Part shown: in pieces, positions 9,131 to 17,306 of the stretch
How positions within the stretch are numbered: the first letter of the stretch is position 1
Layout of the letters: each line of letters starts with the position of its first letter
Assembly (NCBI RefSeq): GCF_036404135.1
Contig: NZ_DASWPE010000040.1
Location: 50,808-114,807, forward strand
Source of the DNA: Rhodopseudomonas_A sp036404135
GTDB taxonomy: Bacteria; Pseudomonadota; Alphaproteobacteria; Rhizobiales; Xanthobacteraceae
Direction of reading: 5' to 3'
Length of the DNA stretch: 64,000 nt
Notes under the pieces: generated by a model
The model's database searches: none
Seen by the model: only the letters and a program-made list of their open reading frames with translations
Told to the model about the DNA's origin: nothing
Position numbers and translations under genes: made by a program

Positions 9131-9172
9131 GACCTCATCTGAACTGGCGCCTGAAACAACAGTCGGGTTATA

Positions 9173-9273
9173 GCGTTTTCGAGCGAAGTGGATCCCGGTT
9201 CGCGTGAAGAAAACGCGTCAAAATAAGAATCTAGAGCTCGGTTCTGATTCTATCAGAACCGGAACAGCTCTAG
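9173..9273. repeat. Palindromic repeat, family B; ligase terminator
   Basis: Contains GCGTTTTCGAGCGAAGTGG with a matching GAAAACGC arm, then at 9231-9273 a strong dyad (CTAGAGCTCGGTTCTGAT and ATCAGAACCG, ending AGCTCTAG). The stop codon of the minus-strand ligase gene (9270-9272) lies inside the last arm, so the hairpin starts at the end of that message and probably serves as its transcription terminator. The element type is common in this bacterial group. Confidence 0.7.
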
Positions 9274-10790
9274 TCGCTCGAAGCTTCGCCATGCGCGACC
9301 TTCACCGCGGCGCGGTCGATCGCGCCGGTCGCGGTTAAAGGCAGGCTCGCCACGAATACCACGTATTTCGGCCTTTTGAAGCGGGCGATTTGTCCAGCGA
9401 CAAAATCCGCGATCTCCGCAGCGCTGGGGCTTGCGCCGTCGCGGCAGACGCAGACCGCCTTGATCGCCTCGCTCCATTGCGGATCCGGCACCCCGATCAC
9501 CACCACCTCGGCGACGCCGGGATGGGCGCGGATCGCGGCCTCGACTTCGGCCGGATAGACGTTCTCGCCGCCGGTCTTGATCAGGTCCTTCTCCGGCGCG
9601 CGGCCGGCGTACCATAAGTAACCATCGGCATCGAACCGCCCGAGGTCGCCGGTGTGATGCCAGCCGCCGCGCAGCGCGTGGGCGGTGGCGGCCTTGTTGT
9701 TCCAATAGCCTTTGAACACGGTCGGGCCGCGCAGCACGATCTCGCCGACCTCGCCTTCGGGCAGCGGCCGATCGTCGGCATCGACCACCGCCATGCTGCG
9801 CCAAAACAACGGCCGGCCGGCGGATTTCGGCCGCTCGCGATACGGCGACAATGTCGCCAGCCCCGAGGTCTCGGATTGCCCATAGGTCGACCAGAACCGC
9901 GCGTTCGGGCACATCGCCTCGAAGCATTCGATGGTTTGCGGCGTATCGAGCCCGGTCACCGCGCGCAGGCTGCGCAACTGATCGCCGCTGGCGTGCTCAA
10001 GGATGGCGCCCAGCATCGGCGCGAACGTCGCCAGCAGCGTCACCTGTTCGGCGGCGATGCCGCGCGCGGCCTCTGCCGCGTCGAACTTCGCGGCAATGAC
10101 GTTGACGCCGCCGGCCTGCTGCGCGGTCAGCATCAGCCCGAGCCCGGTGATGTGAAATAGCGGCAAGACGCCGAGGTTGACGTCAGCTTCGCCAAGCCCG
10201 AGCGCCTGGATCAGCGAACTCTGCGCGATCAATAGATTGCGCTGCGACAACAACGCGCCGCGCGGCCTGCCGCCGACCGCGGCGGTGTGAATGATGACGA
10301 AGCCCGCATCGGCATCGACGTCCTGTCGCGGCGCCGGATCGTCCACATCGTAAAGCTCGCCGAACGGCTGGAACGGCGCGGCGTCCGCGCCGAGCCCGAA
10401 GCAGCGCCGCAGCGAGGGCAGCGACGGCGCCAGCGTCTGCGCGATGGGCTGATAGTCGCGGCCAACGATCAGCAGCAGCGGCGCGCCATCGGCCAGCACG
10501 AAGCCGATTTCTTCAGCGCTGAGCCGGACATTGACCGGCAGCAGGACGGCGCCGATATAGGCCTCCGCGCCGATCAGGTCGACCATCTCCAGTGCGTTTT
10601 GCGACAGAATTGCAACGCGGTCGCCCGCCGTGACGCCTTCGCGGGCGAGTCCGGCGGCGAGCCGCGTCACCCGGCCCAGATAGTCGAGATGGCTGATATG
10701 GCGGCCTTCAAACACGAAGGCGGTGCGCCGCGGCGCCAGCGCCGCGTTGCGGCGATAGACGTCGGCAAGGGTGAAGTCATCGAGCGCCAT
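9270..10790 (-). CDS. Acyl-CoA synthetase-like AMP-forming ligase
   Basis: A 506-residue member of the class I adenylate-forming family, normally making an acyl-AMP then an acyl-CoA. Seen: the aromatic/SET motif YGQSETSGLATLSP, then TGDLGRFDADGYLWYAGRAPEKDLIKTGGENVYPAEVE in the hinge region (given here only as landmarks), and the C-terminal lid ending at Asp506. Two oddities: the P-loop reads HTAAVGGRPRG instead of the classic TSGTTGxPKG, and the lid motif reads TATGAIDR, with Ala490 where the adenylation lysine (TGKIDR) normally sits. It may be inactive, thioesterification-only, or use another residue. The substrate is unknown. It is a single gene with a palindrome over its stop. Confidence 0.85.
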   Translation of the reverse strand: MALDDFTLADVYRRNAALAPRRTAFVFEGRHISHLDYLGRVTRLAAGLAREGVTAGDRVAILSQNALEMVDLIGAEAYIGAVLLPVNVRLSAEEIGFVLADGAPLLLIVGRDYQPIAQTLAPSLPSLRRCFGLGADAAPFQPFGELYDVDDPAPRQDVDADAGFVIIHTAAVGGRPRGALLSQRNLLIAQSSLIQALGLGEADVNLGVLPLFHITGLGLMLTAQQAGGVNVIAAKFDAAEAARGIAAEQVTLLATFAPMLGAILEHASGDQLRSLRAVTGLDTPQTIECFEAMCPNARFWSTYGQSETSGLATLSPYRERPKSAGRPLFWRSMAVVDADDRPLPEGEVGEIVLRGPTVFKGYWNNKAATAHALRGGWHHTGDLGRFDADGYLWYAGRAPEKDLIKTGGENVYPAEVEAAIRAHPGVAEVVVIGVPDPQWSEAIKAVCVCRDGASPSAAEIADFVAGQIARFKRPKYVVFVASLPLTATGAIDRAAVKVAHGEASSD

Positions 10791-10967
10791 GGCCGGTTCC
10801 GATTTGCTGCGGAGTGTTCAGTATCGCGCAGCGTTGCGCGAGGTCCAGTCGGCTCTTCGGTCGGCGATCAGTTTCGTCCTGCCGGACCCAGAAACCGTCC
10901 GCTGGGCGGAACATAGCCGAACCTGCCGAGTTCACATGCAGCTTTCCAACAACACGGAGTCCACCCC

Positions 10968-12182
10968 ATGGCCCAGGCCGATCCTCGATCCTTGGAAGAG
11001 ATACGCCGCGACGCCGAGCGCGCACGGGCGGGCCTGACCGCGACGGTCGATCAGTTGAAGACCACCGTCAACGACACCGCGCAGGACTTCCGCGCGCGGG
11101 TTTCTCCCGATGCGATCAAGGCCGAGGTCTCCGGCTACATCAAGAGCCGCGGCGAGGCGATGGTCGACAGCGTCACTGACGCGATCCGCAACAATCCGCT
11201 GCAGGCGCTGGCGATCGGTGCCAGCGTCGCGGTGCCGCTGCTGCGGGTGGTGCGCACCATCCCCGCGCCGGTGCTGATGGTCGGCGCCGGGCTGTATCTG
11301 GCCGGAACCAAGCGCGGACAGGACGTCGCGCGGCAGGCCAATGACGCGGCGATCGATCTGGCCGGCGAGGTCAATCGCAGAGCCCGCGACTTCGGCGCCG
11401 ATGTCGGCGAGGCCGCGATTGCCACGCGCGACTACGCGGTCGATCGATACGCCGCCGCCAGCGAAGCCGTCGCGGTCGGCGCCGAGCAGATCAAGGGCAA
11501 GGCCGCCGAACTGGGCGCCAGCATTTCCTCGACGGTCGACGGGCTGCGCCACCAGGCCGACCAGACCGGCGAACGCATCTCCGGCGAGGTCGCCGAACTT
11601 TCCGAACGCGGATCGCGCAGCGCCGCCGATGCCGCCGGTACGGTGCGTGACACCGCGTCGTCGGTGCGCGACGCCGCGGCCGCGATGCGCGAGACCGCCG
11701 CCGACGCCGCAGCGCGGCTGCGGCAGACCGCTTATGCTTCGGTCGATGCCGGCCGCGACGCCGCCGCGCTGGCCCGCGACCGCGCCGCGCAATTGGCGCA
11801 GCGCGCCGCCCAGGCCGGCGATCGTGCCCGGCACACGGTCATGGACACCGCGACGCAGAATCCGCTGCTGGTTGCCGGCATCGGCCTGGTGCTCGGCGGC
11901 TTGATCGCCAGCGCTCTGCCGCGCTCGCGGATCGAAGACCGGCTGGTCGGCGGCACCGCCCGCGGCCTCAGGGAGCGGGCGCGCGACGTCGCGACGCAGG
12001 GCGTTGAAGGTCTCAAGGAGGCGGTCGGCGGCGCCTATCACGAGGTCACTCAGGCAGTCGAACAGGAAGGCCTGACGCCGGACAGCGTGGCCGGCGCGGC
12101 AAAGGATCTCGGTCAACGCGCGCGCAAGGTCGCCGAGGCCGCGACGACGTCGTTCGAGATGCCGTCGCACAACAAACATTGA
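10968..12182 (+). CDS. DUF3618-domain membrane-associated protein
   Basis: A 404-residue protein whose first 60 residues (RSLEEIRRDAERARAGLTAT) match the DUF3618 signature: a helical segment followed by a hydrophobic hairpin (about residues 76-108). The middle (about 115-295) is a long Ala/Arg/Asp-rich amphipathic coiled region, and a second hydrophobic segment occurs near 300-320 (NPLLVAGIGLVLGGLIAS). GGAG 12 bases upstream supports the ATG at 10968. It opens a five-gene cluster of similar proteins with a holin-like and a BrkB protein. An envelope-stress role is inferred; biochemical function is unknown. Confidence 0.8.
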   Translation: MAQADPRSLEEIRRDAERARAGLTATVDQLKTTVNDTAQDFRARVSPDAIKAEVSGYIKSRGEAMVDSVTDAIRNNPLQALAIGASVAVPLLRVVRTIPAPVLMVGAGLYLAGTKRGQDVARQANDAAIDLAGEVNRRARDFGADVGEAAIATRDYAVDRYAAASEAVAVGAEQIKGKAAELGASISSTVDGLRHQADQTGERISGEVAELSERGSRSAADAAGTVRDTASSVRDAAAAMRETAADAAARLRQTAYASVDAGRDAAALARDRAAQLAQRAAQAGDRARHTVMDTATQNPLLVAGIGLVLGGLIASALPRSRIEDRLVGGTARGLRERARDVATQGVEGLKEAVGGAYHEVTQAVEQEGLTPDSVAGAAKDLGQRARKVAEAATTSFEMPSHNKH

Positions 12183-12221
12183 ACGGGACATTGAAACAGA
12201 GACATCCGGGAAGGAACGATC

Positions 12222-12917
12222 ATGGCTGAACAATTCGTCAAGACCACACCGTCGAATTCCAACGTCGGCAACCCCGCCAAGCCGGGTGGTTCGCCGGCGC
12301 CGCAGAGCCTGCGCGGCGTGACCGAACAGACCGTGGCCGCCGGCCGCGACATCAAAGACGCCGGCAAGGACGCCGCGCGGGATATCAAGGACAAGGCCAC
12401 CGACTTCAAGGACAAGGTGACCGAGAAGGTCAGCGATCTCGCCGGCTCGTCGGCCGAGACCATCAAGCAGCAGGCCGCCGAATTCACCGAGGCGGCGAAG
12501 GACTTCGCCGCGCAGGCCGGCGACAAGATCAAGGAGCGGGTGCACGATCAGCAGGGCGTCGGCGCCGACTATGTCGGCAATCTCGCCGAGACCTTGCGCC
12601 GCGCCGCCCGCGAATTCGACCACGATCTGCCGTTCGCCGCGAGCTATATCCGCAAGGCCGCGTCCAAGGTGGAAGACGTCTCCGACAGCGTCCGCACCGG
12701 CGATCTGCAGGACCTGGTGGCAGGCGCGCAATCCTTCGCGCGTCGCCAACCGACGGCGTTTCTCGGTCTCGCGGTGCTCGCCGGATTCGGCGCGGTGCGG
12801 TTTCTGAAGAGTTCGGGCGAGGCCATCGACCGCGGTGGATCGGCCCAAGGCGGTCGCGGCGCGCCGCAGCGCGCGAACGATGACAACAGGGGGTATCGCG
12901 ATGAGTTCACCAGCTAA
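12222..12917 (+). CDS. LEA-like, nutrient-deprivation-type protein
   Basis: A 231-residue, strongly hydrophilic protein. Residues 40-120 are rich in Lys, Asp and Ala in an 11-residue-like amphipathic pattern (DIKDAGKDAARDIKDKATDF), as in late-embryogenesis-abundant and apolipoprotein-like proteins. One hydrophobic segment near residues 181-195 (PTAFLGLAVLAGFGAVRF) would anchor it. GGAAGGA lies 8 bases upstream. The C-terminus overlaps the holin-like gene by 17 bases. A role in membrane protection under stress is inferred. Confidence 0.8.
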   Translation: MAEQFVKTTPSNSNVGNPAKPGGSPAPQSLRGVTEQTVAAGRDIKDAGKDAARDIKDKATDFKDKVTEKVSDLAGSSAETIKQQAAEFTEAAKDFAAQAGDKIKERVHDQQGVGADYVGNLAETLRRAAREFDHDLPFAASYIRKAASKVEDVSDSVRTGDLQDLVAGAQSFARRQPTAFLGLAVLAGFGAVRFLKSSGEAIDRGGSAQGGRGAPQRANDDNRGYRDEFTS

Positions 12918-13293
12918 TCGTTCGATCCCCGAGCTGTTCAGCGACGCCTTCGGCCAACTCGCCAAGTTGTTGAGCAACGAGATCGACCTCGCCCGCGCCG
13001 AATTCTCGCAAAAGCTCGGCCAGGTCGGCCGGGCCGGCGCGATGATCGGCGCCGGTGCGGTGATCTTTATGCCGGCGCTGGTGTTGATCCTGTTCGCGAT
13101 CGCCGCGGCGCTGGCGCAGGCCGGCTTCAGCCCGGCGATGTCCTATCTGATCACGGGCGGCGGCGCGGCGGTGATCGCGCTGATCCTGATCAGTATCGGC
13201 ATCAGCCGGTTGTCCGGTGATGCGCTGAAGCCGACCGTGATGATGCAGGAAATCGAGCGCGACAAGCTCGCCGCCAAGGAGATGGTCCAATGA
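12901..13293 (+). CDS. Holin-X/DUF1469-type membrane protein
   Basis: A 130-residue protein with an N-terminal amphipathic region (SIPELFSDAFGQLAKLLSNE) and two transmembrane segments (about 45-68 and 76-98), the layout of the phage-holin-superfamily/DUF1469 proteins that occur beside DUF3618 proteins. The start at ATG 12901 follows ACAGGGGG; the frame stays open upstream to 12835 only as a shadow. It overlaps its upstream neighbour by 17 bases and its downstream neighbour by ATGA. It is unlikely to be a true lysis holin, given this setting. Confidence 0.82.
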   Translation: MSSPANRSIPELFSDAFGQLAKLLSNEIDLARAEFSQKLGQVGRAGAMIGAGAVIFMPALVLILFAIAAALAQAGFSPAMSYLITGGGAAVIALILISIGISRLSGDALKPTVMMQEIERDKLAAKEMVQ

Positions 13294-14072
13294 GCGTGAA
13301 TTCGTCCTACGAAACCATGGGCGCGGATTTCGTCCGCAATCTCGGCCAGGCGGTGCGCCGCAATCCGGTGTCCACCGCGCTGATCGGGATGGGCGTGCTG
13401 TGGCTGTTCAGCGGCGGCAAGACCGTCGACGCGGCGCAGCGGCTGGCGCGTCGCAGCGGTCTCGACCGGCTGCCCGACGCCGCGGCCGAGGCGCTGTCGT
13501 CTGGTCGCTCGGCGGTACAGAGCCGGGTCAATGTGCTCGGCGAGCAACTGTCCGGCGTCGGCGAGAGCGCCGGCGCGATCGTCGGCAACGTCTCGCAGAC
13601 CGTGCGCGACACCGCGTCCGACGCGCTGGATCGCGCCTCGCGGCTCGGCTCCAACGTGGCGGGGACGGCGTCCGACTTCGCCCAGGCGATTCCGGAGCGC
13701 GGCGCCGATCTGTTCGCCTCGGCGCGCGGGCGGCTCAGCGACATGCTCGAGGAGCAGCCGCTGCTGCTCGGCGCGGTCGGAATTGCGATCGGCGCCGGCA
13801 TTGCGGCGTCGTTGCCGACCACCAGGCTCGAAGCGGAGTATTTCGGCGAAACCAGCGACGAGTTGAAGGCGCGTGCCGCCGAGTTCGTCGGCGAGCAGAG
13901 CGGCCGGGTGCAGGAATTCGCCAGTAGCGCTCTGGACGCTGCCGGTGACGAGGCGGAACGTCAGGGGCTGACCCCGGATCAGCTCAAGGCCGTGGCGCGC
14001 GACGTCGGCGACAAGATCAAGCGCGTGGCGGATTCCGCCGGCCATCGCGGTCAGTCCGCGGAGCAGCGCTGA
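13290..14072 (+). CDS. DUF3618-like envelope protein
   Basis: A 260-residue relative of the protein at 10968. It has the short hydrophobic segment NPVSTALIGMGVLWLFSGG (about residues 22-40), a long Ala/Arg/Ser-rich amphipathic helix, and a second hydrophobic segment around 154-172 (QPLLLGAVGIAIGAGIAAS). The C-terminal QGLTPDQLKAVARDVGDKIKR is similar to EGLTPDSVAGAAKDLGQRARK of the larger protein, so the two are probably paralogues. It starts in an ATGA overlap with the holin-like gene and ends in an overlap with the 53-residue gene. Confidence 0.8.
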   Translation: MSVNSSYETMGADFVRNLGQAVRRNPVSTALIGMGVLWLFSGGKTVDAAQRLARRSGLDRLPDAAAEALSSGRSAVQSRVNVLGEQLSGVGESAGAIVGNVSQTVRDTASDALDRASRLGSNVAGTASDFAQAIPERGADLFASARGRLSDMLEEQPLLLGAVGIAIGAGIAASLPTTRLEAEYFGETSDELKARAAEFVGEQSGRVQEFASSALDAAGDEAERQGLTPDQLKAVARDVGDKIKRVADSAGHRGQSAEQR

Positions 14073-14233
14073 TGATGGCCGACAACGACAACGCGAACTC
14101 CGGCAACAAGCAGGATCAGCAAAAGAGCGGCACCGACAAGCCATGGCAACACCCCGGCCAGAGCGCGCAGAGCCCGAACCAGAAGCCGACCATGCCGGAT
14201 CTGGAGCGTTGGCAGGAGTCCGAAACCCACTGA
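14072..14233 (+). CDS. Small hydrophilic protein (53 residues)
   Basis: Starts in the stop codon of the preceding gene (TGATG), with ATG ATG GCC giving MMADNDNANSG, and ends WQESETH. It is rich in Gln, Asn and Lys, has no Cys and no membrane segment, and looks disordered. Codons and the exact overlap with the upstream gene make it likely to be translated. Its 3' half overlaps the predicted 5' end of the BrkB gene in another frame. Function unknown; probably part of the same stress operon. Confidence 0.6.
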   Translation: MMADNDNANSGNKQDQQKSGTDKPWQHPGQSAQSPNQKPTMPDLERWQESETH

Positions 14234-15210
14234 GCCGGAATCCGCCGCCACAGCCGGCGGCGGATTCACCAAGTTACGATTCGGCGAAATCGCTGCGCAG
14301 TTGGGCCGTTTGGAAGGCGATCCTGCTCACCCTTTATCAGCGCACCAATGACGATCGCCTGTTGGCGGTCGCCGCCGGCACGGTGTTCTATGGCCTGCTG
14401 GCGCTGTTTCCCGCGATCACCGCGCTGGTGTCGTCCTACGCGCTGTTTTCCGACGGCAACACCATCAATCAGCATCTGTCGCTGCTCGCCGGGCTGGTGC
14501 CGGCGGGCGCGTTCTCGATCGTGCAGGACCAGGTCGGCCGGGTGCTCGCCAAGGGCGACGTCAAGCTCGGCACCGCATTCCTGTTCAGCATGGCGCTGGC
14601 GCTGTGGAGCGCCAATGGCGGCATGAAGGCGATCATCGATTCGCTCAACGTGGTCTATGGCGAGCAGGAGAAGCGCGGCTTCTTCAAGCTTAATGCGATA
14701 TCGCTGGCGTTTACGCTGGGCAGCCTCGCGGTGGTGCTGGCGGCGATCGGCCTCGTCGTCGCGGCCCCGATCGTGCTGTCGATGGTCGGGCTCGGCGCTA
14801 CCGCCGACGCGCTGATTCGCTACGGCCGTTGGCCGGCTCTGGCGGTGTTGGTGCTGCTCGGGCTCGCGGTGCTGTATCGCTTCGGGCCGAGCCTCACCGC
14901 GCCGCAGTGGCGCTGGATTTCGCCGGGCAGCGTCGCCGCGGCGCTGAGCTGGCTCGCGGGATCCGCGATCCTGTCCTATTACCTGGCGAATTTTGCCAAT
15001 TACGACGCCACCTACGGCTCGCTCGGCGCCGCGATCGGCTTGATGGTGTGGATGTGGATGACCACCATCGTGGTGCTGCTTGGTGCGCAGCTCAATTCCG
15101 CGATCGATCAGCAGCTCGGCGCGCCCGGCGCCCGCCGCACCTCCTCCCCCCAAGGCATCTCTTCCTCCCAAGGCATCGGCCAATTCCCGCAGCCGGGCGG
15201 GCACAGCTAG
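14143..15210 (+). CDS. YihY/BrkB-family inner-membrane protein
   Basis: A polytopic membrane protein (355 residues as called) of the YihY/virulence factor BrkB family. It has the typical N-terminal LLAVAAGTVFYGLLALFPAITALVS, an LWSANGGMKAIIDSLN region, and FANYDATYGSLGAAIGLMVWMW near the end; six or so membrane segments. The family is sometimes mislabelled ribonuclease BN and its function is unclear. The start is uncertain: ATG 14143 lies inside the preceding small gene and would give about 55 Pro/Glu-rich residues; a TTG at 14209 is an alternative. The C-terminal 20 residues are Ser/Gln-rich. Confidence 0.85.
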   Translation: MATPRPERAEPEPEADHAGSGALAGVRNPLSRNPPPQPAADSPSYDSAKSLRSWAVWKAILLTLYQRTNDDRLLAVAAGTVFYGLLALFPAITALVSSYALFSDGNTINQHLSLLAGLVPAGAFSIVQDQVGRVLAKGDVKLGTAFLFSMALALWSANGGMKAIIDSLNVVYGEQEKRGFFKLNAISLAFTLGSLAVVLAAIGLVVAAPIVLSMVGLGATADALIRYGRWPALAVLVLLGLAVLYRFGPSLTAPQWRWISPGSVAAALSWLAGSAILSYYLANFANYDATYGSLGAAIGLMVWMWMTTIVVLLGAQLNSAIDQQLGAPGARRTSSPQGISSSQGIGQFPQPGGHS

Positions 15211-15221
15211 GAATTTCGCTC

Positions 15222-16130
15222 ATGACCGCGCCGGCCCCCGACGACGTCGACTGCCTGATCGTGGGCGGTGGCCCCGCCGGGCTGACCGCGGCGATTTATC
15301 TCGCGCGGTATCGGCGCAACATCCTGGTCATCGATGACGGCCATAGCCGCGCCGCGCTGATCCCCGAGAGCCACAATTATCCGGGCTTTCCCGACGGCGT
15401 CTCCGGCGCGGGCCTGCTGGCCAATCTGCGGCAACAGGCGGCGCATTACCAAGTGCCGATCCGCAAAGATCGGGTGATCGATTTGAAGCGCGACGGCGAC
15501 GGCTTTGTCGCAGCGTCTGCTACGCGTCGCATCGGCGCCCGCATCGTGCTGCTGGCCACCGGGATCGTCGACGACAGTCCGAGCCTGCTGGGGCTCGACG
15601 ACGCGGTGCAGGACGGCAGCATTCGCTATTGTCCGGTGTGTGACGGCTATGAAGTGACCGACCAGCGCATCGCGGTACTCGGCCATGGCGACGACGCCGC
15701 GGCCAAGGCGACTTTCCTGCGCAGCTATTCCAGAGACGTCACGCTGCTGAACATCGACGGCAAGGTCGCCTCCGCGGATTGTCGCGCCGCGCTGGATGAG
15801 GCCGGCATCGCCATCGTCGGGCCGGTGATCGGGCTGGAGCGCGACGGCGGCCAGATCCGCGCGCGGCTGGCCGCCGGCGCGCTGCCGTCATTCGACGTGG
15901 TGTATCCGGCGCTCGGCTGCGCGGTGCGCTCCGATCTCGCCACCGCGCTCGGCGCCGCGACCAACGACGTCGGTTGCCTCAAGGTGGACGATCATCAGTG
16001 CACCACCGTCGACGGCCTTTACGCCGCCGGCGACGTGGTCTCCGATCTGCATCAGATCGCGGTCGGCACCGGCCACGCCGCGATCGCCGCGACGCATATT
16101 CACAAGATGCTGGCGCACAACTTTCGCTGA
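15222..16130 (+). CDS. Thioredoxin-reductase-like FAD oxidoreductase
   Basis: A 302-residue flavoprotein. The N-terminal FAD-binding motif is IVGGGPAGLTAAIYLAR (residues about 12-28). The redox-active disulfide motif CPVC follows near residue 137 (RYCPVCDGYE). A second nucleotide-binding stretch is AVLGHGDDAAAKA (instead of the classic GGGxxA), and the C-terminal FAD motif is TVDGLYAAGDVV. The length suits the low-molecular-weight thioredoxin reductase family; the relaxed NADPH motif makes a specialised disulfide reductase possible. The ATG at 15222 is the only start giving a normal N-terminus; it follows the BrkB gene by 11 bases. Confidence 0.85.
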   Translation: MTAPAPDDVDCLIVGGGPAGLTAAIYLARYRRNILVIDDGHSRAALIPESHNYPGFPDGVSGAGLLANLRQQAAHYQVPIRKDRVIDLKRDGDGFVAASATRRIGARIVLLATGIVDDSPSLLGLDDAVQDGSIRYCPVCDGYEVTDQRIAVLGHGDDAAAKATFLRSYSRDVTLLNIDGKVASADCRAALDEAGIAIVGPVIGLERDGGQIRARLAAGALPSFDVVYPALGCAVRSDLATALGAATNDVGCLKVDDHQCTTVDGLYAAGDVVSDLHQIAVGTGHAAIAATHIHKMLAHNFR

Positions 16131-16181
16131 CGCGGTGGCGCCTCGGCTCGGTTGTGCGAGCGACGCCGCTTCCTCGGCGGC

Positions 16182-16319
16182 GTCATCCTGAGGAATCCGG
16201 CGTCGCGCGCAGCGCGAAGCCGGATGTCATCGAAGGATGAGCTACGAGTCGTAGCTGCGCCGCTGGCTCGCGGCCGCATCCTTCGAGGCCCTCGCTACGC
16301 TCGGGCACCTCAGGATGAC
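16182..16319. repeat. Palindromic repeat, family C
   Basis: An inverted repeat beginning GTCATCCTGAGG and ending CCTCAGGATGAC, with internal arms ATCGAAGGATG and CATCCTTCGAGG. It is distinct in sequence from families A, B and D. It lies between the convergent flavoprotein gene and the first LysR gene, so it may also end transcription from both sides. Confidence 0.8.
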
Positions 16320-16366
16320 GGCGCGGCAGGCGTAGTTAATAGAAGAGACATAGTTAGTCTCCAATC

Positions 16367-17260
16367 TCACCGCTGGATGGACTGCGACATCGCGCGCGCG
16401 GTGCGGATGAAGGCCAGCGCCGCCGGATGGTCGATGCCGTCGCGATGCGCCAGCGCCACCTCGGAGGGGCGGATGCCCTGCAGGTCGCGGATCACCACGT
16501 TGGGCAGCCGATAATGCTGCAGCGAGGCCGGCGCGATGGCGATGCCGACGCCGGCGGAGACCAGCGAGATCAGCGAATACATATCGCTGGCCGCGTGGGT
16601 CGCCGCAGGCCGGATCCCGGCCTGCTGCATCACCAGCGCCAGCGCCGCGGCAACGCCCGGCGCATTGAGTTGCGAATAGGTGACGAAGTCGGCGCCGTCG
16701 AGATCCTGCCAGTCCAGCAGCGGCCGCGACGCCAGCGGATGCGTCGCCGGCAGGAACAGCTTGTACGGCTCCTGATGGACCAGAATCGTCGACAGCCCGC
16801 GCGGCTCGGGCAGCGGAACGCGCAGAAAGCCGATGTCGAGTTCGCCGCTGCTCAGCAGCTTGACCTGCTCGGCGGTGAGGGAGTGGTGCAGGTCGAGTTC
16901 GACATGCGGCGCCTGCTTGCGAAATTCGGCGATCAATTGCGGGACGACATAGGCCGTCGCGGTGGAGATGAAGCCGATCCGCAGCCGGCCGATCTGGCCG
17001 GCCGCCGCCAGCCGCGCCCGCTCTACGGCGCGGCTGCCGAGCGCCAGAATCTTGCGGGCCTCGTCGCGATACAGCGTGCCGGCATAGGTCAGCGTGGTCT
17101 TCTTGTGCGAGCGCTCGAACAGATCGACGCCGAGTTCGCGCTCGAGCTTGTCGATCTGGGTGCTGAGCGCGGGCTGGCTGAGATGCAGCCGCTCCGCCGC
17201 GCGGGTGAAATGCAGCGTTTCCGCCACTTCGAGAAAGCATCGCAACTGGCTGGATTCCAT
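16367..17260 (-). CDS. LysR-family transcriptional regulator
   Basis: A 297-residue LysR-type regulator. The N-terminal winged helix-turn-helix is clear (LRCFLEVAETLHFTRAAERL, then LSQPALSTQIDKLERELG), followed by a periplasmic-binding-like effector domain from about residue 90. The start at 17260 has AAGGAG nine bases upstream; the longer open frame upstream carries no conserved sequence. It lies 46 bases downstream of a second LysR gene on the same strand, both divergent from mdcA, so it may regulate malonate decarboxylase or respond to a related acid. The effector cannot be read from sequence. Confidence 0.88.
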   Translation of the reverse strand: MESSQLRCFLEVAETLHFTRAAERLHLSQPALSTQIDKLERELGVDLFERSHKKTTLTYAGTLYRDEARKILALGSRAVERARLAAAGQIGRLRIGFISTATAYVVPQLIAEFRKQAPHVELDLHHSLTAEQVKLLSSGELDIGFLRVPLPEPRGLSTILVHQEPYKLFLPATHPLASRPLLDWQDLDGADFVTYSQLNAPGVAAALALVMQQAGIRPAATHAASDMYSLISLVSAGVGIAIAPASLQHYRLPNVVIRDLQGIRPSEVALAHRDGIDHPAALAFIRTARAMSQSIQR

Positions 17261-17306
17261 ATCGTGCTCCTTGGCCCGGCGGGATCGCCAAGCGCCACCC
17301 AGACCG

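Noticed and set aside
8743..9269. CRISPR-like array from repeated blocks
   Set aside because: Only two long palindromic units with a duplicated gene end; no short regular repeats and no cas genes.
10932..12977. A 681-codon minus-strand frame
   Set aside because: Opposite the DUF3618-type and LEA-like genes, whose overlaps and ribosome sites fit the plus strand.
12901..13293. Prophage remnant suggested by the holin-like gene
   Set aside because: No other phage gene is nearby, and the DUF1469/holin-X type occurs as a cellular envelope protein beside DUF3618 genes.
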